Shown here: positions 40,092 through 48,700 of the stretch, piece by piece
How the letters are laid out: each line of letters opens with the position of its first letter
How positions within the stretch are numbered: the stretch's first letter is position 1
DNA from: Scatavimonas merdipullorum
GTDB taxonomy: Bacteria > Bacillota > Clostridia > Oscillospirales > Acutalibacteraceae
Direction: 5' to 3'
Assembly (NCBI GenBank): GCA_018712865.1
Contig: DVGH01000026.1
Span: forward strand, 30,838 to 94,837
Length of the DNA: 64,000 nt
Notes under the pieces: generated by a model
Told to the model about the DNA's origin: nothing
Database searches by the model: none
Seen by the model: only the letters and a program-made list of their open reading frames with translations
Made by a program: the position numbers and the translations under genes

Positions 40092-41510
40092 TTACATAGA
40101 AGCAGCCGGATGCCCCAAAAAGGATACCGGCGGCGTGTTCAAGAGCTGTCTTAGCGTTTCTTTTCCGGCGCAATATAAATTTACAGCGTCTTTCATGGGA
40201 ACAAATTCCCCCTGTGTATATTTGGCGTAATCCCGGCAAAAATCCTGCGCACCCTTTACCATATCCGAGTCAACGCCGGAAAACAGGTCGGCAAGCAGCG
40301 CAGTATCCTCCGTTAAAAACGTTTGCAGGGAAAGAATGCGGATTTTAGCATCCGGGTTGTTATGACGCAGCTGCTCCAAAAAGGCGGAAAAACGATCAGG
40401 CGCAATCCCCGTGTAAAGCACCTGGATATCGGTTGCATCAAAATGCTGTGTGCTGTTACACGTGGTTTGTGTATATCTGGCCGCCAGCCTTGCAAAGGAA
40501 GAGCGTTCCTGTGCATAGCAAACCGTAAAGCTGCTGCGGCATAAGGAAAGCAGTGCGTTTTCAAGCGGGCCTACGCACAAATACCCCAATTCATAAAGAA
40601 AATCTGGCCGCAATCGGCCGGAAAACACACGCGCCCCACAGATTGCGTCATACTTTTCTTTAAAGGCCGGACAAAGGCGCGGGTGCAGCGCATCCTGCAT
40701 CAATTGAGCGGGAGCGCGGTAATAAATCGGTCTACCGCCGCGCTTTGTCAACGGTCTGATACAATGATTAAAGTCGGAAGAAACCACGCTGAACTGCTTT
40801 AGCCCAAGTCCGCAGGCCATTTGTGTTTTATTGGCACCTGCTTCACAGGAAACCTGAAGGCTGTCCCAAACGACCCCGTTGCGTTCCAGTAAAGCTGCAA
40901 AAAAAGAAGAGGGGTAGGGCGAATCGATCACCAGATGAACGCCGATCTCATGATAGGAAGCGATATCTAAAAAACGGATAATATAGCGGTTTGGTATCCA
41001 ATTTGCTTTTGCAAAATTCAGTTCAGCCTCACAGGTGATGGTCCGGTTCAGGCGGCGGCTGAGCTCTGTATAAATTTCCTCAATCGGCCGGTGAATATCC
41101 TGTAATTTCTTGCGCAGAGCGGCAAACCCCGGGCAGGAAAAATAAGCTTCCAATTTGCGGTAAAGGCTTTCTTCTGAAAGAACAGGAAGAAGCAGGCTAC
41201 CCTGTACATCGCAAATTGCATGCGGTTTTTCCAAAATTTCAGAAGCCAAATCCTCAACCGGAAGGCGCAGATAACGCCGGGTAAGATAATGGCGGCCAAT
41301 TGTCCGGCCAAAGGGAATACTGCGGATACCCGGCAATCGGTACAAAATGTTGCAGCCCAAAAGCTTCATGCCAAATTCCACCGGCTTGTTGGTGGCCTTT
41401 TCCCGGTCGCGGTTTTGCATGCAGATTGTGTAAAATTTTATTTGCGCGTTTCCATTCGTGAGGATTGCAAAAATCTTTCTTACAAAATCAACAGACAGCT
41501 TTTCTAACAT
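40092..41510 (-). CDS. protein with degenerate HAD-like motif, first gene of the sugar-acid operon
   Basis: 472 residues, no signal peptide, no family I can name firmly. Around residue 95 PHAICDVQGSLLLPVLSEESLYRKLEAYF resembles the FDVFDTLLLRPF...KAVFYLVG start of the COG5610 protein at 34188-36293, but the second catalytic Asp is replaced. Later, IGVHLVIDSPYPSSFFAALLERNGV and FSVVSSDFNHCIRPL correspond to HAD motifs II and IV in degraded form. I infer a catalytically dead or altered paralogue of the large HAD protein. It leads the seven-gene operon; upstream lies an AT-rich region without an obvious promoter. Confidence 0.5.
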   Translation of the reverse strand: MLEKLSVDFVRKIFAILTNGNAQIKFYTICMQNRDREKATNKPVEFGMKLLGCNILYRLPGIRSIPFGRTIGRHYLTRRYLRLPVEDLASEILEKPHAICDVQGSLLLPVLSEESLYRKLEAYFSCPGFAALRKKLQDIHRPIEEIYTELSRRLNRTITCEAELNFAKANWIPNRYIIRFLDIASYHEIGVHLVIDSPYPSSFFAALLERNGVVWDSLQVSCEAGANKTQMACGLGLKQFSVVSSDFNHCIRPLTKRGGRPIYYRAPAQLMQDALHPRLCPAFKEKYDAICGARVFSGRLRPDFLYELGYLCVGPLENALLSLCRSSFTVCYAQERSSFARLAARYTQTTCNSTQHFDATDIQVLYTGIAPDRFSAFLEQLRHNNPDAKIRILSLQTFLTEDTALLADLFSGVDSDMVKGAQDFCRDYAKYTQGEFVPMKDAVNLYCAGKETLRQLLNTPPVSFLGHPAASM

Positions 41511-41777
41511 GCGCGCCCTTTCCTTTCTTGCTTTTTTGAGGTTTTACTCCTTTATAACACAACAGTTTATCTGCGTTTGGTAAAGGATAAAAAATTTTTA
41601 CGTAAAATTTTTGTAATTTTTAATTGCAAATAAAAAGAATAGACGATCAAGAGAAAACATGCTATGATTGGTACTGCAAGAAAAAGCTGCATCACAGCAG
41701 TGGGACCTTTACGTATGAAGATTGGGTGATTTGGCTGTAAAAATATTACATAGGAAGAGATGCAACGGAGGTGCAAA

Positions 41778-42458
41778 ATGCATTTTTCTATTGACCTTTG
41801 GATGCAAAAATATCAAAAGACGGTAGAAAGTCGGTTTAAAGGCCGCATCTGGTTTATTGGTTTGCAGGGCAGCTACGGTCGGGGTGAAGCAACGCAACAG
41901 AGCGACATTGACGTGGTTTTGATTCTGGATCAGATATCTGCAGAAGATTTGCAGACATACAGCAGTCTTTTGGACACCCTTCCGGAGCGGGACAAGGTCT
42001 GCGGCTTTGTATCCGGCAAGGAGGAACTGCTGGCCTGGGAGCCCTCTGACCTGTTCCAGCTTTATTACGATACCACGCCGCTTGTGGGTTCTCTGGATAT
42101 ACTGCTCAAGCGCATAAAGCGGGAGGATATCCGCCGGGCAATCCGCATGGGGGCGTGCAATGTGTACCATATGTGCGTCCACAATCTGGTGCATGAGAAA
42201 AGCGCAGAAATTATCAAAGGGCTTTACAAATCGGCTGCCTTTACCTTGCAGGCCACTGCGTTTTTCCAGACGGGGACCTATGCAAAACAAAAAGCCGCCC
42301 TCAAAGCATACCTCCGGCCGGAAGACAGGCGTATACTGGAAACCGGTATAGAGCTAAAGGGAAAAGAAACGTTTTCAAACAAGGAACTGGCCGACCTGTC
42401 CACGCTTTTGCTAAATTGGGCGTCGAAATGGATCCGGCGGTGCAGGGAAGATACATAA
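41778..42458 (+). CDS. nucleotidyltransferase-fold protein (MNT/kanamycin-type)
   Basis: 226 residues. LQGSYGRGEATQQSDIDVVLIL near residues 28-49 is the GSx10DxD signature of polymerase-beta-type nucleotidyltransferases. The C-terminal half is helical, with YHMCVHNLVHEKSAEIIKGLYKSAAF. Such stand-alone proteins can modify aminoglycosides or tRNA, or act as an antitoxin-like partner. No HEPN partner gene is adjacent, although the C-terminal half itself is HEPN-like in its helical style. ATG 41778 has GGAGGTG five bases upstream; the in-frame ATG at 41760 precedes it. A hairpin terminator follows at 42574. Confidence 0.78.
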   Translation: MHFSIDLWMQKYQKTVESRFKGRIWFIGLQGSYGRGEATQQSDIDVVLILDQISAEDLQTYSSLLDTLPERDKVCGFVSGKEELLAWEPSDLFQLYYDTTPLVGSLDILLKRIKREDIRRAIRMGACNVYHMCVHNLVHEKSAEIIKGLYKSAAFTLQATAFFQTGTYAKQKAALKAYLRPEDRRILETGIELKGKETFSNKELADLSTLLLNWASKWIRRCREDT

Positions 42459-42573
42459 TCTGCCGTGCATGGTTTATTGTGATTTCTTCCCTTCCTGCCG
42501 ATACGGTATGGAGAAAAATACATTTGACAAAACGCCACAAATATAAAGGGATATACGACTCTTTTAAAAGTTC

Positions 42574-42602
42574 AGCCGCTACATCGTCAAGGGGTAGCGG
42601 CT
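42574..42602 (+). terminator. terminator after the nucleotidyltransferase gene
   Basis: AGCCGCTAC (42574-42582) and GTAGCGGCT (42594-42602), followed by TTCTTGCACTTTTT. Confidence 0.75.
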
Positions 42603-42715
42603 TTCTTGCACTTTTTATAAACCTGTTCTTTTTTGCGAAAAAATGCTGTTGGATCATCACAAACCAATCAAATTTTTGTCAAGAAACGGCCTTGTTTTTT
42701 TCCAATAATATTACA

Positions 42716-42744
42716 TTGTCTCTAAAACATAAAACGGGTACAAT
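42716..42744 (+). promoter_or_regulatory. sigma-A-type promoter of the giant surface protein
   Basis: TTGTCT (42716-42721), a 17-base spacer and TACAAT (42739-42744). The rest of the 334-base gap between 42459 and 42792 holds only the terminator at 42574 and AT-rich DNA. Confidence 0.65.
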
Positions 42745-42792
42745 GGGTCTGGTCATGCAACGACAAAATTTTTGAAAGGGCTGAAATCTTGA

Positions 42793-45700
42793 ATGAGGAA
42801 AATAAGAGCCTTGCTGGCAGCATGCATCATCGCATGCGGACTCTTATGGGGAAGCACGGAAGCCTCAGCGGCAAATACCGGTAAATTGGAAATTGTATCC
42901 GGTGATAGCACAATCAGAAAAGGAGAGGAAATTGAACTTCTGTTTTCTTTGGATGGCTATGACGCGATTGAAAACGGAGTGAACGCGCTGAAAGGAACGC
43001 TTCAATACGATTCTGACGTTTTTCTGGAAGCGGCACAGACAGATTTTGAAACGCTCAACGCATGGGAACGTTTATATTATAATCCGGAAAATGGGCAGTT
43101 GGTTCTGATGAAAAGAGCAGGAAGCACGCAAGAAGAAGCGGTGTTTCGCCTAAAGCTTACTGCAAAACAGTCCATACCGGCAAAAGAAACATATGTAACA
43201 TTAAAGGATATTTCTGCATCTGAAGGAAAAACAGATTTGTTTCCTGTACAAGCGTCTGTAAAGCTGTCGGCAGTTTCTCAGCAGCCACCGGCAGACACAC
43301 AGCAGCCTCCGACAGATGCGCAACAGCCATCTACAGAGGGGGACAAGCAGCCGGAAGATTCTGAAGAATCGCAGGGAGAATCCACTTCCTCCTCTAAAAC
43401 AGAAGAGGACGGCGGAGCAAGCAATGAACAAAATGACTTGCAAAATGATGGAAACAAGACAGAAAACAAGCCGGAAAATATAAAAACAGGGGACGCTTCA
43501 ACCGCAATCGTCCTGTTTTGTGGAATTGTACTGATTATAATGTTGCTGGCCTACATTGTAATGGCCGTCAAAAAAGGGCAAAAGTTTCCGCGTGGAATAA
43601 AGGTCATAACAGGCATTGTAGCCGGTGGCGCAGTGATCGCGCTTGTACTTGGAAGCGTATCTGCTTTTGCAGGAAAAGGTGATCTCAACGGTGATGGGAA
43701 TGTCGATTATACAGACGTTCAGCTTTTAAAAAAGCATCTGATCAATTTGGAGCCTCTTGCTGCGGATCGGCAAAGTGCGGCGGACATGAATTCCGATGGA
43801 AAGCTTACCGTGACGGATCTCTCTTTGCTGATTCGAAAGATCGAAAAGACAGTGGATTATGAAGTGAACTTGTCTTCTGTTATGGAAAAATTCTATTATG
43901 AAAAGCAGGAAGAAGTAGAACTGCGCTTTCATGCAGAAATCTCTTACGGTGCAGAGATCGAGAAGGTTACAATCAACGGAACAGAATATAAGGCGGAAAA
44001 GCAACAGGATAACTCCGTGTACACAGTAACGGTGCATGCGAAAGATACCTTCGGCGTGCAGGAATTCCATTTCACAAAGGTGCATCTTAACAGCGGGCAG
44101 GATGTGGCAGTTGACCATACCGAAAAGATAGATGTTCTGAAAACCGCTCCTTCTGTAGAAGGATTTTTAAGCGAGCAACTGACAAACACGGCGCAGATGA
44201 AAGTATCCTTTGTGCTGAAAGATGATGATGCAAGTATTTCCACCGCGCAAATGGAAGTACTAAAAAGTGTTGACAACACCCTGATCACGACAGAAAAGAT
44301 CACTACAGGGAAGAACACGTTCGTTTTGGATCTGGAGGAAGAAACAGCGTATACCGTCCACATCACAGCGGAATATAATCTGGATTCCAATGCGCTCGAG
44401 GCAGAAGAAGACCACAGCGGCAACCTGGCCATAGTCAAAGAGGTTGCGCTCAACATAGATTACCGCTTTACCTTCGGCGGTATGAAGACCAGCACAGAAG
44501 ATGGAACACAGACAGAGCAATTCAGTAAAAACCAGCCGGTAGTTCTGGTGTTTGAAAGTACCAATGCAACGGGTTTTCAGCCGGACAGAGCCGTGATCAA
44601 CGGCAAGTCCTACCAGGTAAACCGGACAGAGAACGGCTATTCTGTGACATTGGACGCATTTACGCAGACAGGTGTGGCGCAAATTCAGGTAGAGCAGATG
44701 ATTTTGGAAAACGGAAAGGCATTTACGCTGGATAAAGAAAACACCATAACCGTTCAGATCTGGAAAGAGATGCCGCAAATCCGTGATCTTTCTATTCGGG
44801 AAGACACAGAAAACGCACAGTTTTATGTGGCGTTTCATCTCACAGATCCAGACGACGCGCTGACAGACCGCAGGGTCATCATCAAAAACGCAGAAGGAAA
44901 AACGGTTGCAGAACAGGCATTTGAACAGAAAGATTTTGTAGAGGGCGTCTTTCACAAAAACATTACACTTGCAGATGCCGGACTGACAACGTTCTATACT
45001 GTACAGGTCATTGCAGACTGCGATCTGTCGTCAGACGGAACAGGGCTCCAAACGCAAAAGCTTTTGGCAGAGCAGCAGATCAAAGCAGAGCCCAGAGTTC
45101 AAATATCCTCCGGCAGCGCCGCAGCGGCCTATGTCGAAAAAGGGGAAAACATAGAGCTGTTCTATGAAATTGCAGACAACGTGGAAGCAAAGCTTACAAA
45201 ACTGGTTATCAACCATCAGGAGCTGCAGGCAGAGCTTCAGCCCAACGGAACCTGGAAGGCGGTCATCACTGCGCCGCAAGAGGCAGGAGCGCAAACATTT
45301 ACGCTTTCTCAGGTTGTGTTTGCAAACGGAACGGTCGTCCATGCAAGCCGCAATATTTCAGTAGAAGTACTGAAATCTGCTCCGGTTGTCCGGGACTACC
45401 AGGCGGAAGACATTCTGGAAAAACACCAGGTGAAGTTTCGCTTTACAATAGAGGACCAGGACCAGGCATTTACATCCGGCAAGGTGCAGCTTGTGCTGAA
45501 TTCGGACGGTTCTGTTCAGGCAGAGGAGCAGATCACACAGACAGGCACGCAGGAATTTGTTCTGGATGTGGCAGAACAGACGGACTATACATTTCTTGTG
45601 CTTCTGACATGGAATCAGTCAGAGGACGGAAACCAGAATGTGACAGAGGATGCCGTGTTCAAAAAACCAATTTATATGATCCGTGATTATAACCTGACAA

Positions 45701-48700
45701 TCTCCAACATAAAGACGCAAGGGGAGGACGAAATCGAACACGTGTATTTCGAGCCGGGCAGCACAGTGAAGGTTTGCTTTCAGGCAGAAACCTCCACAAC
45801 GCTTCTGGCAGAGCAGGCACAGGTAAACGGGGTTGTTTATAACCTGTCATCCTCTGCAGAAAATATGTATGCATTTACGATGAACATCAAAACAAATCCC
45901 GGGGTACAGACAATCAAGATCGAAAAACTCTGGATGGAAAATGGAAAAGAGCTCTCTGTAGAAAAGGAGAATACCGTCCGGGTCGAGGTTCTCAAAGCTG
46001 TGCCTTTGGTTGAAAACTTTCATTCAGAACAAACAGCGCAGGATGAACTGAACGTGCAGTTTGTTCTGAACGATGCACATGGAGCCCTTAAAAGTGCACA
46101 GGTGCAGATCCTGGAAGAGGGCGGAAAAGTCCTTCTCAAAGAGCCGGTGTCTGCCGGTAAAAATGCGGTGTCTGTGCCTCTGACCATAAAGGATCGCTAC
46201 GAGGTGTATGTGATAGCATCCTACGACAGGGACAGCAATGCGCTGGACGATCAGTCAAATGCTTATGACAATGAAACGATCTATACCACAGCCATTGCAG
46301 CATCGCGGGATGCTATTGAACTGAAAGACATCACAAAAACAACGCTGTATTACAAAGACGGCAACGGAACTACGCACGAAGTTGCGGTCCTGGATATCAC
46401 CGGAGGGCTGCCGGGCGATATCGAAAACTATTACGCGATGATCCAGATGAAGAATATGCCGGATTTTTATACCGGTATCCGGGAATTTACCCAGGATGCA
46501 GCTTCCGGTCGGGTATATGCGGTGATCGATCAGGCCGATATAATCAGCTACGAAGAGAATGGCGCCAGAAAAGACGGGTATTCTTTCCCACTTGCCTATA
46601 AAGATAATGAAGGAGAGCACCCGCTTATAAAAAGCGCGGAAGAACTTTTCAAAGAAATGTCATCCAACCCAAAGGACAGGTTTGAGCTGACGGAAGATCT
46701 GGACGCCTCCGGTATTTCTGCGGACGCGGCGGCAATTACAGGAACCTTTTCCGGGGAATTGGACGGAAACGGCTACCGCATCCTGAACCTTACGACATCT
46801 CTTTTCGACACACTCAATAAAGCTTCTGTCCATGATCTGGTGATCGAGAACGCATCCGTCACGACAGCGCGCAGGGGGATCCTGTCCAATTATATTCGCA
46901 ATCAAAGCGTAATTGAAAATGTGTTTATCGTGGACTCCTCCATTTCAAACGATGTGGACGGACTTGGTACTTTTGCCGGTGAGATAACAGATTCGGCCAT
47001 CAGAGAAAGCGCGGCCGTCAACGTATCAGTTAGAGGTCTTGTAGCGGTTGGGGGGATCGTCGGAAAGACCGGATCGGGTACAGTTGTCGAAGATTGTTAT
47101 GCCACCGGAAAGGTACAGGGAACCTACAATCATCCCAGTCTGGGCGCAAGGGCAGGCGGTATTACCGGTTGGCACGGTGGAGGCACCATCCGCCGGTGCT
47201 TTACAGATGTGCACATCACAGCGCCAGATAAAAAAGGAAACGGTGGCATCATCGGCGGGCCAAATACGGGAACTCCGCGAATTGAAAGCAGCCTGAGCAT
47301 GAGCACAGGAACAGCGTACCGGATCGCCGGATTTGATGTTCTTGAAAATGTAAAGGAAGTATACGAATATTCCGGTTCCAAAAGTACAACAAATATTACC
47401 GATGCCAATAAGGAAAATGTAAAAGTAGTAGATAATCTATATGACCGCAGTTTTTATGAAAATACGCTCGGATTTGATGAGCACATTTGGGATCTAGAGG
47501 CCTTGACTTATGAGAAGAAGCCAAATCTTAAGAGCGCTCCTGTAGATGAAAATAAGTATGGAATACCAAATTACAGTGTAGTCAAAAAGAACGCAAGCTA
47601 CCGTGCGGACAGGGAGCAGGCATATGCCAATATGGCAAAGCTGATGCCGTTTTCAGATACCCGCATGTGGGTCGAATACGGAAACCGGCTCTCTGCTCAG
47701 GATGCTTTGGTGACACAGACGGTGCAGTTTATTCTTCCTCTGGATCAAAACAATGCCCTGGTGACAGGAATCCTGAAAAGTAATCCCGGTCAAGTGCAGA
47801 AGATACGTTTTGTGTTTGCAGATGCAAAAATGCAGGAGTATGCCGTGTCTTATCAGAAGCTGATGGGAGATCTGGCTGCATCCTATAAGATAGACGAACG
47901 GGAACTTTCATACCAGTTCCACAATTATACTGCAACCCTTGACAAGACACTTCTGGATGAGATTGTAAACCGGGCCGTATCTTTTGATTATACGGCAGAT
48001 ATCGCATCCCTTACACAGGAAGAGGAAAGCAGGCTGTATACAGACTATTATAATGAGACGATAAAAAACGACATCAGCGGTCTATTCCAAAAGCTTCTGG
48101 TTTCGCAGGAAAATTATCCCACCTACTGTTCAAATAAGGTAGTGCAGGAGCTGGTGGAAAAGCGCCTGAAAGAGGACAAAACACTCAAGAAACTGCTGTA
48201 TGCGTATAACTACTATGACAAATGGTACCACATAGATTACAAAGGCGTCATTTTAAGTGACCTGCTTTTCTTTAGCGGAGAACGATTGTCGCAGGATATG
48301 ACAGCGTCTGCTCTTACAGAAAAGCTGCTTGCAGCGGCATCAAATCAGAGAGAGACAAACAATACCGTTGTTTTCTATAACAGTGTGCTGAAAAATTATA
48401 CAGAAAAAGAGATGATGGATTTCCTTGGGGATCTGTCCTATAGCATCGCAGGATATGACACTCCCAGCGACTGGTTTGCAGATAATTTTGACGGAATTCT
48501 CACAGAGCAGAAAGCGTACAATGCTTCCGCTGCAATCAAATACCGTATCTGGGATATCTTAAGCGGGCTGGACGATGGAAGAAAGAGGATCGTGCTCCCG
48601 GTTCTGACCGCGCCTCAGGAGGACATGTACCTGATCTCCTTACCAACGCAGCTGATGATCGGGAGCATGAACCGCTATCAGACTTATCTGAATAAAGACG

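Noticed and set aside
43201..43443. Minus-strand frame rich in Cys/Arg/Leu opposite the linker of the giant protein
   Set aside because: Produced by the reverse complement of the CAGCAGCC-like proline/glutamine linker repeats.
43870..46320. Four protein repeats of about 205 residues, considered as a possible DNA tandem repeat or CRISPR-like array
   Set aside because: The DNA of the copies is divergent and the unit is far too long for CRISPR; it is a repeated protein domain.
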